Shown here: piece after piece, positions 1-12,684 of the stretch
How positions within the stretch are numbered: the stretch's first letter is position 1
How the letters are laid out: every line of letters begins with the position of its first letter
Source of the DNA: Batillaria attramentaria
Taxonomy: Eukaryota > Mollusca > Gastropoda > Batillariidae
Assembly: GCA_018292915.2 (NCBI GenBank)
Contig: JACVVK020000061.1
Span: forward strand, 872,501 to 936,500
Reading direction: 5' to 3'
DNA: 64,000 bases
The notes under the pieces: generated by a model
Seen by the model: the letters and a program-made list of their open reading frames with translations, nothing else
Told to the model about the DNA's origin: nothing
Databases searched by the model: none
Position numbers and translations under genes: made by a program

Positions 1-531
1 GGGACCATTATAGAGCAGTTTTTGCCACGAATTGGTCCCCCGGGGGACTACTTCAGAGGGGGGACCGGACCGGATGCTACACCGGGTCTAACCTCGAACT
101 AAACTAGCGCTAGGGTTAGATTTTCTGTTGTTTTTTGTTTGTTTGTTTGTTTGTTTGTTTGTTTGTTTGTTTGTTTGTTTGTTTTGTTTTAAATCAGGAA
201 GCGGGTCCATTCCAGCAAGGTGCCTATGCCGTTATAGAAGGATTTTTGTCTTTCTTTCTTCGCTTCCTTTTTTTATTTAATTTTGTTTTCGGGTTTCTTT
301 TGTCATAGTCTGGGTTAGGCCCGTAGCCGTGGGTTAAATTAACCTCGAGTTTTACATACGGGCCCTGGTGCAAGAGAGTGGGAAGGAGGTTCGTAAACAA
401 GAGACTTGTGCAGTCTGAAAAGTTTTCATAATGAAGGCACGAACATTCTGAAACAGTTCTTGGGTTGATTTTCTTTCCTGATTTTTAGCCTTTCTTTTGT
501 ACCATCTGTTTTCGGTATTGACTCTCTCTTC

Positions 532-634
<103 letters not shown>

Positions 635-2536
635 GCATGAGCCGCCTGTAGGCCAATTTCCGCCGGTTTTTGTTGTTGTTGTTGTTGTTGTTTTTCGTTC
701 CGCCGTCGAGGGGAGAAAAAAAAGTTTCCTGCCTGGTTTGTGTGTGTTTGCGGGGCGGGGGAGGGGGAGGGGGGGGTACCGCATTAAGAATTAAAAGCAA
801 GGTCATATTGATTCCAAACGACTGTGCCGCACTAGCGTGGCAGCGTTTGTTTTTGTTTTGTTTTGTTTTGTTTTTATGGGGGGGAGGGGGGGGGGAATTC
901 CCTGCGTCAAAAACACGGTTAACCCTGTCAGTGACCATTATGAACGCGGAGCCCTGTTTTAAGGGTGGGGAATACGTGTGCAGTTGCCTTCAATGTGAAG
1001 CGCTAGGAAAGAGCAACTGAAACGCTACGCAACCTGAACCCCCTTTTCAGCGGACCTTTTCTTGTGAGGACATGCTGGGGGGGGGGGGGGGGGGGGGGGG
1101 CCTTCACCAGTCGTGGCTCATCTCAGTTTCCTTTAGTTCTCTCTCTCTCCCCCTCCCTCTCCCCCCCCCCCCCCCTACACACACACACCCATCCCCACCC
1201 TCTTTTATCTTTTTTTTTCTGTGCTTGGAAGTGCTAATGACTCAGCTGTGGATTAAAAAAAATGCTTTCGTCCATCCACATATTTTGCTGTTTTGAACAT
1301 TTACATGGGGTATACGTGTTCATTCAATTTCAAAGAAGTCCCCATTACTATTAGTCAGTAGCCCCCGTCCTTAAACTTAAACGGATTTTGAAAATGTGGA
1401 CACCCCGTTACTTTTCATTTGATCCTATCAGCGGTCGTTTGCACCGAAATCCTAAGTCCCGTTTTGTGTCGTCACGAGTTGGTAGGTGCTGGACATGTCC
1501 CTCTGGCGTGACCGGTAGCATGGCGACTGTGGATGATTGGTTGTTTGGGACTGACGTGTCCGCCACTGCAAGAGTTACCGAAGGACGGCCGTAGCGGGAA
1601 GAGACAGACAGAACAGTCCACCTGAACACCGTTCAACCATTTCGATGATCGGCCATTTTCTAGGGCGCAACAACAACCACTTCCATGCCTGCTGCAAGCT
1701 CACAGGGCACTCGGAGTGGAGTGTGTGGGTCAGGGTGGGTGTGTGTGTGTGGGAGTTTGACATCCTTTCCCACCACTTATGCCTTCGGGATGGGGAAAAC
1801 AACAACAACAACAAAGCGGGGAAAAAAATCAGAACTGAGAGAAGAGGTGCGTCTTTTTTATTTTCATGTATAGTCGGTCGTCGCGGACAATGTCGTTTCC
1901 GAAGCAGGGAGAGGAAGCCGAAATATCAGTAGGGCGGGTTTTGTTTTTTTTTTTTTGTTTTTTTTTACAGACTGTTTCTACCGTTCAAACCGAGACAGAC
2001 GTGCAACTAACTTTTTTTCTTTTTTTTTAATGTTTATTTTTCCTGGCTCTAAAGTTACGCTCGGACATGAGTTGTCGGCCGTGCATACACAGAACCGCAC
2101 CATGCATGCATTTTTCGTGGCAACTTTGTGCTCTGCCACGAAAATATGCGTGCTTGTTGCGGCAAGGGAGACAACTCATGCAGGCAATAATCTCTGAAAC
2201 AGGCTGAAAATGTCCAGTGCCGGTGAATGCGACAGAACTCACCGCTTCTGCGCACACTGTGAAATAGCACGTTGACCACAAAGTCGTTCAGAACTGTCCA
2301 CTTTCCTTGTCACCGAACGTGTTTGGTGTTTTGTTTTTTTTCTTCTTTGTGATTAGTTGTCTCGGCTCAGGTCTCGGTTAACTTGTTTCGGGTCATTACA
2401 GAGGGTAAGCGTAGTGAAACCCGATCGTACAGAGTTGCTCAGAGCGACCTGCGAGCCCAAGTTTAAACTGAAACTGGGTCTTTCAAATTCAAATACGTCT
2501 TCCAACTCCGTTACGTCTACTTTGTGTGGGGTGAGT

Positions 2537-2706
2537 GATGATCTGATAGGTAGCACGTTGGAGTTAGCCGCTGCGCTACTGAACGGCCGGCACCAGGGTC
2601 ACGGCAGAGAAACGTGGGTTCGAGCCCAGGTCGAGCTGGTGATGCCGGTTTTTCCTGGCTACCGGGCTGCTCATCGGGGGTTTCTCTCCGGGTTATCCGG
2701 CTTTCC
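2537..2706 (+). mobile_element. Possible tRNA-derived SINE (type E)
   Basis: A tRNA-like B box (gtgggttcgagcccaggtc) lies about 60 bases after an A-box-like ataggtagcacgttggagtt. No second copy is seen in the window. Confidence 0.4.
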
Positions 2707-2831
2707 TCCCCCAGCAAAATCGAAAAAAAAATGGGATAGGTAGTTGTGGTAGCGCTGCACCGCGGGGGAAGCAGCCCGAATTTAAATTAATTTTTTTTTT
2801 AATTTTAATTTAAACAATACCCCCCCCCCCC

Positions 2832-2863
<32 letters not shown>

Positions 2864-3377
2864 CCCCCAAAAAAACAACAACAAACAAAACAAAACCAAA
2901 AACCACAAAGAAACAAACAAAAACAACAACAAAAACCAAAACAAAAAGAAAAGAAGAAACAAACAAACAGCCCCCCCCCCAAAAAAAAACAAAAAACAAA
3001 AAAAAAACAAGAACAACAACTACAACAACAACAACAAAAAACCCAAAACAACAACAAAAACAGCCGCGCATATTGATATTGCTATTTTAAGGAGTCGGCA
3101 CATCGAATCATGTGAAGGATGCATTAGGCTGACTTAGCTCACCCGGCTCTCCTACAGTATTTACGTATGGGATCATGTTAAGAGGACTTTGCATGTCCGC
3201 CTGGGTTAAAGGCTGTGCGGGAAAACCAAGCTTTCACGTGTAATCGGTTTAACTGCAACTGTTGGAATCTGCACATCTTAGTGTCATTGTCGTCATTGCC
3301 GTGGCTAATTCGTGAGGTCTGCGCCCCCTGCTCATTCGGCCATATTCATCTTGGTTGGTTGTTATGTACCTCCTGAC

Positions 3378-3544
3378 GGGGGTGGCCGAATGGTAGAGCG
3401 TTGGGCTTCAAATGCTCGGGTTGTGAGGTCGTATCCCGGCTGGGGCCAAATAGTTGTGCTGGCTTTTTCATCGTTGCCCCGTCTTTGATATCACGCGTAT
3501 GTGGCGGAAAAGGACGTTAAACCCCCAAACACCCACCCACCCAC
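3378..3544 (+). mobile_element. tRNA-derived SINE (type A)
   Basis: The tRNA-like head ggtggccgaatggtagagcg is followed by a B-box region, then ggggccaaat and a tail ending in ttaaacccccaaacaccc. The B box has mutated (gtgaggtcgtatccc). Family members recur across the window. Confidence 0.8.
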
Positions 3545-3797
3545 TCCTGACGGGGTTTCTGGAGTAAAATTAACTTGATGTAACTTGACTTGACGTGATT
3601 TGACTGGCACTGTCGGTCGTCTTGCTGATACTTCGTGAAACATGGGCGAGTTCCCCGCGTTGTGGTGTATGATGTACCGCGCAAGCCGCATTGTTCAAAT
3701 TGAATCATTGAAAACCTTGTAATATCGTTTCCGTCAAATGTTTGTTATAGGCTGGACATTCTCTTTGGATGGAATCTAACAAATAGAAAAGCATCTA

Positions 3798-3800
<3 letters not shown>

Positions 3801-3851
<51 letters not shown>

Positions 3852-3965
3852 CCTCCCTCCCTCCCCCCCCCCTCTCTCTCTCTCTCCCTCCCCCCCTCTC
3901 TCCCTCCCCCCCTCTCTCCCTCCCCCCTCTCTCTCCCTCTCCCTCCCTCCCTCTCTCTCTCTCTC
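3801..3965 (+). repeat. CT-rich imperfect microsatellite
   Basis: (CT)n mixed with ctccctcc blocks and C runs. The long open frames over it are artefacts. Confidence 0.95.
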
Positions 3966-4161
3966 CCCTTTGTAGTGTTGATTTACCATAATTAGCAAAT
4001 TAATTAGTCGAAAATATAATCTGACTGACACCAGCTACTCATCTAATCTGTCGGCTTATTGTAACACCGATAACAATCCCTGGATCATTTTCGTAGATCA
4101 TCAGAGTTCATCCTCCGGGTGGGAAGGGCTATAGTCCAGATTGCATGTTGGTTTATGTGGG

Positions 4162-4245
4162 ATAATAATAATACTGTATTATAATGAGTATTGTATAGGC
4201 GCTTTACTCAATTTCATGGATCGGCTCAAAGCGCCGCGAACTGAT
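4162..4245 (-). mobile_element. Type C SINE tail fragment
   Basis: Only the (AAT)n tail and the gtattgtataggcgcttta to gcgccgcgaactga segment are present; the head is missing. Confidence 0.6.
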
Positions 4246-4872
4246 ATACCAATGCTGAACGTAACTTTTGTCGCAGTTTTTGGTTGGTTGGTTGGTTGGT
4301 TGGTTGTTGGGTTTTTTGTTTGTTTGTTTGTTTGTTTCTTTCTTTCTTTCTTTTCTTTGTCGTGGATATATAAGAAGGTGTTTTCTTGCATGGTTAATAA
4401 TATAGGTGCCGGATATTTTTAGGCCAAAAAAAAAAATAAAAAAAAATCGACTTTTGCCTGTCGCGGTCAGTGGCTTGCCATTTAATTAAGGACACACAAT
4501 TTCTGACAGTTATGACGTTCACACGTATGTTCGCCTACACGTGCACTTTTGTACCCGCGGTGGACCGTCTTAGTGTTTCAGGCTTCAGCGTTCGATACTG
4601 ATAGAATGTTTAATATGCTTACTTCAGGATGGGCAACCCACGCTGTGTGAAACTGTATGTTTTCCGTGTCGCCCGACAGGTCGTCAGAGACTGAATTCAC
4701 AGGTGTGGGAAATCCGAGACAACGAAAGGGGGCTGTACTGTTTGCTGATAGCGTCTGGTACAAATTTTCACCGCAAGATCGTAAATCAGCGCTTGAAGCA
4801 CTAATATACCCGCGCGTAAACAACTTGCCAACAGTACGATGTATTCCTCTTTCAGGTTCTTCTTCGTTTCAG

Positions 4873-5047
4873 GGGTGCCGGGATGGCCGAATGGTAGAGC
4901 GTTGGGCTTGCAATGCTCGGGTCGTGAGTTCGAATCCCGACTGGGGCCAAATATTGTGCTGGCCTTTTTCTCGTTACCCCGTCTTTGATATCATCACCCT
5001 TACGTGGTGGAAAAGGATGTTAAACTCCGAAACACCCACCCACCCCC
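4873..5047 (+). mobile_element. tRNA-derived SINE (type A)
   Basis: A perfect 12-bp duplication, tcttcgtttcag (4861-4872 and 5048-5059), flanks it. The B box is intact (gtgagttcgaatcccg). Confidence 0.92.
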
Positions 5048-5623
5048 TCTTCGTTTCAGCTTTACTTTGTTGCTCCGTGCCGCACGAACTTGAATGCGCC
5101 CTAGACAGAAGACTTCCAACCGCTTTCCCAATGGCGTGCTACAAAGTCGAGTCTATAGAGTTTGTAGTATACGAACTACTTCATGGCATGCTCCGTGCTT
5201 TTGTCATCGTAGTCAGCCCAGGTGGGCCTGTCAGCTTGGAGCAGTTTGCACGTGTGTGGCGCCGCAGGGCTGGAGGACGAAGCAGTGAAAGCCTGCTGCC
5301 GCTAAGCGCCACTTCATGTGCAAACCTTCACCCTGCTAGTCACCCTGGTGTGTGCGTCAGTATTTCTGTTTACCACGCCACCGGCCACAGCCTACTCTTC
5401 TTCCGGAGAGATGGATTTTTAGCGTGCAAACTTGATATTTGTGCGTGCGTGTGTACACGAAGGCGCGATGTCCAGGCACCGTAAACGAGCCTGCACATGT
5501 TTTTTGACTCGATTAGGAATGAAAAGCTCAAACCAAATTCCCTTCCAAATTCACACATGTCCCTTCGATGTGTCGCTCACATACTATTCACCGCTCTCAT
5601 TTTCATTTTCTTCTGTGTTCCAG

Positions 5624-5706
5624 ATTACAACCCTCTGATGGGCGGTGCCGGCGGTTCATCGTTTCGACCTCCTCGCCGTGGCGCATCGGGAGGCGGATGA
5701 GGTTAA
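5624..5706 (+). CDS. SELENOS: Selenoprotein S (VIMP), last coding exon, partial gene
   Basis: A strong acceptor (pyrimidine tract ending in ccag at 5620-5623) opens a short exon in phase 1. It reads YNPLMGGAGGSSFRPPRRG, then ASGGG, a TGA at 5698-5700, GGT (Gly) and TAA. The tail YNPL..GG..RP.RRG.S.GG-Sec-Gly is the C-terminal signature of animal selenoprotein S, where Sec is the penultimate residue. Read as a normal stop, the TGA would trim only the last two residues, so routine calling would not flag it. The family protein is a single-pass ER membrane protein that binds p97/VCP and takes part in ER-associated degradation; its Sec pairs with a nearby Cys. No Cys is visible in this exon, so a Cys partner would have to lie upstream. 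No upstream exon was found between 1 and 5600, so the rest probably lies left of the window. A SECIS was not recognised by eye in the following 1.4 kb. Confidence 0.82.
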
Positions 5707-7279
5707 GCTGGTGTGCCCCTTTTGGCTTTTGACCTGCACCCCGACATTTTTGCAACGTTGGGGGTCAGCAGGTCAGAGTTGTCACATGATCGGGATCATG
5801 TGACTGGGCACGCCATTTCACAAGTGACTTTTTTTTCCCAGCTTTTCTGATCACCATCACCATTTTGAAGAAGAAAGGGTAGATAAACCGTGTTCTTGCC
5901 ATCGCATTTTAGAACTGGATTTTGCTTGTCGTCGAACAGGTAGAAATTTGACTTGATGTGGGTAAACGGGTGTTTACTGTCGTGTGAAATTCGCACGACA
6001 GTTAATCTATTCTAACGTCATTTGGAAGGTGCCTTGCTCCATGGAATTTTTAATGCACATAGGCCCTTTTTTTCCCCCATTTGACGTTAGCATTGAACTA
6101 TTGTTGAATTACTGAGTTTGAGGTTGGTGTTCTCGGAATCGAATGCGCATGCGCGCGTAGTGCAAGAAACAGTTTCCATATTAATAATGCAAAGCAGAAA
6201 AAAGGTTACTGTTTACTTATCATGTTTTGCGGGACACTGCAGATAGTATCTTGATCAGAAGAAGCTGGGGCACACATCTCCTGTTGGTTGCGTGGGATTT
6301 CGGGTTTTTGTGGAGTACTTCCGCAAAGAAGTGATTTTGTTTCTGTCATTTCTGGATCTCTGTCGGCATTTTGAACACTTAATAACGCTTTGGATTTTCA
6401 GTTGTCGTTAGAGTGACCGAAAGTAGGCATTTACCTACCAGAAACCGACTTGTGTTAATACGTTACAACAATCTGAAGGCGTGTATATATGCTCGTGTTT
6501 TAAAATAACGGCTTTAGGGGAGAGCGATCGTCGTGGAAACTTTTGAAGCGGCATAACAACGGGGATAGACTCCAGAGTGCAGTCCCTTTTCGGCGGGGCG
6601 TGAAAATGTGACTGCTTACACCCAGCGCCATTTTCAAAAATGGCGATTTTTTTTTAGAAAAGCAGAGACTTGTGTGTCATATGATTCGATTTGAAACGAA
6701 GTCTTGAATATCCGACCACTTTTCGTTTGGGCAAAATCTTTGCCAGCGGACAATTATTGTTGCGCTTTGATGGCACTGTTTACGTGGTACACTGATCCAA
6801 CAGGATGTGAGTAAACGGCAAGGGGCTTGCACTCTGACAGGCAAGGGTGTTGCACTCTACAGGCAAGTATTATTGCACGGTGCAGACGATCACGTACCTG
6901 CCTTGTGGTGGAATAAGAGACGATTACAATAGCATACACACCCGTGCTCTAAGACTGAATGTAATAATAGATCTGTCCATTCAGACAGAGACATGTTATG
7001 TACGTCTCTGATTCAGAAACACGCCTACTTTCACTCCGAAGACAACCTGCCATCATTTGCGCCATTGAGGATCCCTCTGGGTTCAAAGCTGGTCAAGGAT
7101 GACATAGTGCGCGACCTTGTGTTTGAGAGCACCGAGACAATTTAGGCCCGTCACGGTAGCGCAGTGAGCGCCATTTCCCCACTGTGCACAGAGGTACTTT
7201 CCACTGAAAGACTCTGTGCCCCAGAGAGTGCAACGGGGAAAGAGGCGTCCATTTTGGATTACTCCCCTTGGGTACTGGG

Positions 7280-7336
<57 letters not shown>

Positions 7337-7970
7337 CCCTGTACAAATACAAATCAGTCATCAGCCATTTTGATACTAGAGGTAATATGTGCCTTCCATG
7401 AGCAGTCATTGGCACATCCATTCCCACCTCCTCCCACGCGAGTTTTTTTTTTATTTTTTATTTAGAGTCTAGGGTATAATAGAATGGCTCTGACGCGTTA
7501 AGAGTTTCTCGGCGAAAACAAAACATCTTTGACAAGGGAAAGAAAGCAGTGAATGGCATGTAGCAACATTTTCCCTTCCAATCCCGAAAGACAAAAAGAA
7601 ACTGGAGCCCCGGGGGGGGGGGGGGGGGGGTAGAAAGTCCCGCAGCAGAACCCTCGCGTCTAATTGACGCAACAAGCCAAGCAATCGGTCCTCCCCCTCC
7701 CGCTTCCGCTCTCGCGTTAATACCGATCACCGGCTGTTCCAAACAGTGCCGCCCCTCCCTCCTTTCTCCAGGTCGTTGCTGACGCCATTCGGGCCGGGTC
7801 CTACTAGTTGCCGGAAACGCGGAGAAACACCACCGGAAACGCCAGCACCAGACTGAGGTTTGAGGCTGGAGTAGGGTTAGTAACCTAGGTGAAAGAGGTT
7901 TAGGGTTTGACCCAATTGTAACCCAGTTTGAATGAAGTAAGGGGTTATTATCCCAGTTTAAATGGGGTTT
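5707..7970 (+). other. Probable SELENOS 3'UTR and downstream DNA; structured, no coding seen
   Basis: No convincing exon is visible here. Just after the SELENOS stop are three strong inverted repeats. 5730-5775 has an 8-bp outer stem tgacctgc/gcaggtca continued by a C-run/G-run stem. 5781-5804 is a perfect 11-bp palindrome with a GG centre. 5976-6002 has a 9-bp perfect stem around a TGAAATTCG loop. None shows the full SECIS core (AUGA, apical AA, 3' GA), so none is called a SECIS. A (CA)n run sits at 7281-7336. Confidence 0.4.
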
Positions 7971-7975
7971 AAGGT

Positions 7976-8325
7976 TCGTAGGGTGGGTGGTTGTTTGGGA
8001 GTTTACGGTTCGTTTCCCCCACGTATGGGTGATATCAATAATAATAATAATAATGTATTACATTTGTAGAGCGCGGCGTTCTGCTTAGGAAAGCACTCAA
8101 TGCGCGTTTTGCTCACGCACACACACAACATTCACACGCACACATTTACACACATCAACACAGGCGGTGGAGTTTAAAGATTAAAGGCTAGTTTGAAAAG
8201 ATGTGTTTTGAGGTCTGCTTTAAACTGTAGGAGGGAAGGGATGTTTCTCAGAGGAGATGGCAAGGAATTCCAAAGACGGGGCAACGAGAAAAAGGCCAGC
8301 ACAGATATTTGGCCCCAGCCGGGAT
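7976..8325 (-). mobile_element. Type A SINE (minus) split by another element
   Basis: The tail is at 7976-8035 and the middle at 8274-8325. Between them, 8036-8273 carries (AAT)n and gtattacatttgtagagcgc, the 3' end of another retroelement in minus orientation. The SINE head is lost. Confidence 0.65.
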
Positions 8326-8735
8326 TTAGGTTAATGGCCTAATTTGTATGAGGTTAGTGGTTAGCTTGGAGCTGGGTCAAGTATTTTTTTTTTTTTTAAT
8401 TCGAATTTCAGACCAGGCCAGATGTGTTTCACATCTTTCTTTGCACCACCATTGACATTTGCGCGAGGTTTCCGCATTCCGGCGGTGTCTTTGGTGTTTC
8501 CGGTAAATGGCAGGACTCATTCGGACCGGCCAAGGGCTCCCCCGGTTGTCGCTGACGCCAATGCGAGCGGCCGATGGCGGATCCGTTACACCCCCGAGTT
8601 GTTTTTTTGATGAATCTCGGGGTGAGTTTTACAGCGGTAATTAGCCGGACCCAGTGTCGTCGGGTCCGCGTCTAATCGGGTCTGGGGGACGAGGGGAAAA
8701 TTGGTGTGAGTGCGGACCGCTTTTGGGGATGGCGT

Positions 8736-10163
8736 GGATCTGGTGTCCGGGGCTGGTACACGCTCCCCCACCAGGCTGCTGCCCCGACCCTCGGGACACT
8801 CTTGTCTTTCGCGACCCGCAAATTGCACAACGGCTCGTTTTACTGTGACGCAGTTCAGTATGTTGAGAGAGAGAGAGAGAGTTTGGGGGGGGGGGGGTCA
8901 CATTTCTTGGATCAGGCGCGTGTAACAATGGTAGAAGTTGTTTGTCAGTTACAGTCAATCAGTTTGTCACGTAAACAATAAACCGCAACAGGAAGAGCAG
9001 AATTAGCAAATAAGACTAAAACCAAGACGAAGTCCAACCAGGGTCGTTTGGCTCCTGCGCACGCACAAACGTGTAGTACAGGTATGACACGGGAGGCCAA
9101 AGAAAGTCATATTTCTCTACTATCAGAAGCCGCTTAGTCACGAAAATGGTCTCAGTGGACAAAAGGAACATCTCTTCATGTGGCAAACAGCCTTACAACT
9201 TTGTAAGCGCAGTTCTTCCCCTCAGAAGTCATTACGAATACAGTGCTTTAAGCCATACAAAACCAAAACCGTATATCGGTTATGCAAGGGCGAATCAACA
9301 GCCAATGGACGTCCAGGCCAGGCAGCGAAAGTGGCGATGGGTCGGCCACACCCTGCGGAAGGAACCCTGCAACATCACCAGGCAGGCGCTCGTGTGGAAC
9401 CCGCAGGGGAAGAGGAAGAGAGGGCGCCCCCAAGCAGACCTGGAGAAGGATCTGGTGTCCGGGGCTGGTACACGCTCCCCCACCAGGCTGCTGCCCCGAC
9501 CCTCGGGACACTCTTGTCTTTCGCGACCCGCAAATTGCACAACGGCTCGTTTTACTGTGACGCAGTTCAGTATGTTGAGAGAGAGAGAGAGAGTTTGGGG
9601 GGGGGGGGGGGTCACATTTCTTGGATCAGGCGCGTGTAACAATGGTAGAAGTTGTTTGTCAGTTACAGTCAATCAGTTTGTCACGTAAACAATAAACCGC
9701 AACAGGAAGAGCAGAATTAGCAAATAAGACTAAAACCAAGACGAAGTCCAACCAGGGTCGTTTGGCTCCTGCGCACGCACAAACGTGTAGTACAGGTATG
9801 ACACGGGAGGCCAAAGAAAGTCATATTTCTCTACTATCAGAAGCCGCTTAGTCACGAAAATGGTCTCAGTGGACAAAAGGAACATCTCTTCATGTGGCAA
9901 ACAGCCTTACAACTTTGTAAGCGCAGTTCTTCCCCTCAGAAGTCATTACGAATACAGTGCTTTAAGCCATACAAAACCAAAACCGTATATCGGTTATGCA
10001 AGGGCGAATCAACAGCCAATGGACGTCCAGGCCAGGCAGCGAAAGTGGCGATGGGTCGGCCACACCCTGCGGAAGGAACCCTGCAACATCACCAGGCAGG
10101 CGCTCGTGTGGAACCCGCAGGGGAAGAGGAAGAGAGGGCGCCCCCAAGCAGACCTGGAGAAGG
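8736..10163 (+). repeat. Direct tandem duplication, two ~713-bp units
   Basis: 8736-9449 is repeated at 9450-10163, identical apart from the length of a G run. Each unit includes a CT/GA microsatellite, a G-run and the 3' part of a LINE ORF (starting MVSVDKRNISS at 9146 and 9860). The near-identity means it is very young or an assembly artefact. Confidence 0.9.
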
Positions 10164-10300
10164 AGCTTGCACTGCGAGCTGCGAGACTCCGGCCTGACAT
10201 GGGAGGAGGCCAAGACCTGCGCCAGGGACAGAGTGGGATGGAGGAGAGCTGTTGAGGCCCTATGCTTCTCTAGCAGCCAAAAGGACTGAACTAGAAACTA
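9860..10300 (+). pseudogene. LINE 3'-end ORF fragment (RTE-like, related family)
   Basis: The frame contains RKWRWVGHTLRKEPCNITRQ and WNPQGKRKRGRPQ, homologous to the C-terminus of the two full-length LINEs but clearly diverged. No endonuclease or polymerase domain is present. The copy at 9146-9450 is the duplicated upstream part, cut at the duplication junction. Confidence 0.75.
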
Positions 10301-10845
10301 GATACCGGTTATGCGTCATAACATCCGCAATCCAACAGCGGGTTCCAGTGTCGTGGCAGTATTTGCCAGAGAACGGACAGAGACAGAACCTGTATTTTTG
10401 CAAACAGAATGGGGTGCAAGACAAGTTTTCTTGGTGTAAGTTACTCACAAAATACCCGAAATCCAGCAGTTGATGATGCTTGAAGCATAAAGGCTTCTCT
10501 AGCCAAGCTTCTTGCTGATGTTCCGCAGAAGATGTGTGCTCGACATTAATTTTGTGTTTTGTTGTTGTCTTTTTGAACCCAATACATAACCATCATTTTG
10601 TCTGATGGCATCAGGTCTGTGCTATTGTTTGTCTCAATCCTTAGCGTGTGTGGTACGGTGAATGTTTGTCTCTGATAATGGGCTCACTTTTTGAAGAGGT
10701 TGTACAGTCAGGGTTCTTTCTTTCTTGTTTTTTGTTTATTAATTCATTCATTTATTGTATGGTTGTTCATTGTTGTTATCATCAGGGTCAAGGAAGGATG
10801 TGTAGAAAATACTTGATTTTCCACCTACCACGTGTACAGCGTATA

Positions 10846-11064
10846 TTAGGCATGTTTAGTTAGACTTCGTAAGGAGGACTTCGTCAGGAGGACTTCGCTG
10901 AGGTGCGCAACCCTTTTACATGTAAATTTTGTTCACACGGCAGAGGCCGCTGCCAACGCGCTGCGGTTAGCTAATGGTACCCACAACTTGCCTAATTTAC
11001 ATGTAAATGGGTTACGCTGCTCAACGAAGTCCTTACGAAGTCCTGCTAAACATGCCTATTTGTT
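10846..11064. mobile_element. Palindromic MITE, ~215 bp
   Basis: The left arm ggcatgtttag...acttcgtaaggaggacttcg is mirrored at the right by cgaagtccttacgaagtcct and gctaaacatgcc. Inner arms with ttacatgtaaat also pair. No ORF is present. Confidence 0.65.
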
Positions 11065-11293
11065 CTCATTACTCTGGCTGAAGTAGCGGCCGTAAGAAGG
11101 GCGATCTATGCAAAGATGAAATTTCTGATGCTTAAATTTGAACCTGTACATCTCCATGAAACCAGCTGTCTTAGGGTTTACTGTGTGTTGCTTTCGTTTG
11201 GCTGAAACTTGGTGTGTTGGGCAGCGTTGGTGGTCAACAAATTACATGCTGAAACTTTCAGATAATCAGACTTTGTTGGGCGTTGTCAGGTTC

Positions 11294-11330
<37 letters not shown>

Positions 11331-11812
11331 CATTTTAGGCTTTATATAACTTTACCCTGAGTATTTGTCGCGGCTGTATTGAATGCACAGCGGTAAACGT
11401 TATGCAAACATTTTTAACTTCAGACTTTTTTTCCTACACGCATATATGCATCAGGTAGCAGCTTCTTTTTTCTTCTTCTTCTGTTTTTTCCAGAGAGCAA
11501 ATGCGTATTTTTATGACTTCGTGTAGTATTACAGCCTGTATCTACAACGTGGTTTAATACAAGTACGTGTGCTGCAGTCTGTATGGAAGAATAGACTTTC
11601 TGTGAATACCCTCTTGTCATTTGACGTACGTAATTTCTGCCAGGGTATGTATGATGGGTTTTTTTTGTTGTTGTTGTTGGGTTTTTTTTGGTTTTTTTTT
11701 TTAGGTCTTGTATGAACATGCACTATAAAGTATAATTTTTTTTTTTTTTAAATCTGTTTTGTATTAATTTTGTTCGTTTTCCTCTTTTTTCCTTGCAGTT
11801 TCCCTTCCTATC

Positions 11813-12126
11813 TTTAGCACTGCCACTGCCAGGCCCAAATAGACTGGTCATGCAATGGTGATTGTGTTCTGTTAGGATGTATTTAGATAAATTAAAACCG
11901 TTTGAAGTGAACCACTGAGTTGGCGGGCACTGGCTTAGGTGTGACACGGTTAAATATTTTCAGATACGTATACAACAATCTGCTTACCGTGTGACGTACG
12001 TGTGCATGTACTTTTATGTGAAATAAAACCTACTGTAGAGACGTGAGCTTGCGTTGTGGGTGAAAACCAGGACGGACTTTTTTTTTTTTGGGGGGGGGGG
12101 GGGTGCGGGGTATTGTTATGTACTTG

Positions 12127-12160
<34 letters not shown>

Positions 12161-12684
12161 TCAATGCCAAACGATATGTTCCCCACATCTTCCTGTTCAT
12201 GAGCCTTGGATGGTGTTGCACTTGCTGCATTTTTACCAGCTAACGACTGATTACTGCGAATTATGTTTTCAGTATTTTGATAGTGAGCTAGTCTTTCTTC
12301 CAATGCTCTGGCGAGTAGCTGGTCCTCCTCATTATCCTCATCGCACAAATCAATCATATCACCATGGTCATTGGATGTTGATGCACGACGCGTGTGTGTG
12401 TGTGTGTGTGTCTCTCTCTCTCTCTCTCTCTCTCTCGCTCTCTAGCACTGCCACAGTCGAGCGGCCAAATACTCTGGGCGTGCAATGATGATTGTGTTCT
12501 GTTAGAATGGATTTATATATTATAAGCAGAAACCGTGTGACTTGGACCAGTTGGCGGGCACTGACTGACCAAGGTTTTACACAACATATTTATTTTCAGA
12601 TACTTAGTATGCAGGAATCTGCTTACTGTGTGAAGTATTTTCTGTCACGTACGTGTGCATGTACTTTCATGTGAAATAAAACCA
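11813..12684 (+). repeat. Diverged direct repeat pair (~230 bp) around a 400-bp core
   Basis: 11813-12036 and 12442-12684 share blocks such as tagcactgccac, gattgtgttctgttag, agttggcgggcactg and gtacgtgtgcatgtactt. The core holds an open minus-strand frame (12155-12357) with MIDLCDEDNEEDQLLARALE, followed by a CA run. Whether the core is part of a transposon or an exon is unknown. Confidence 0.5.
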
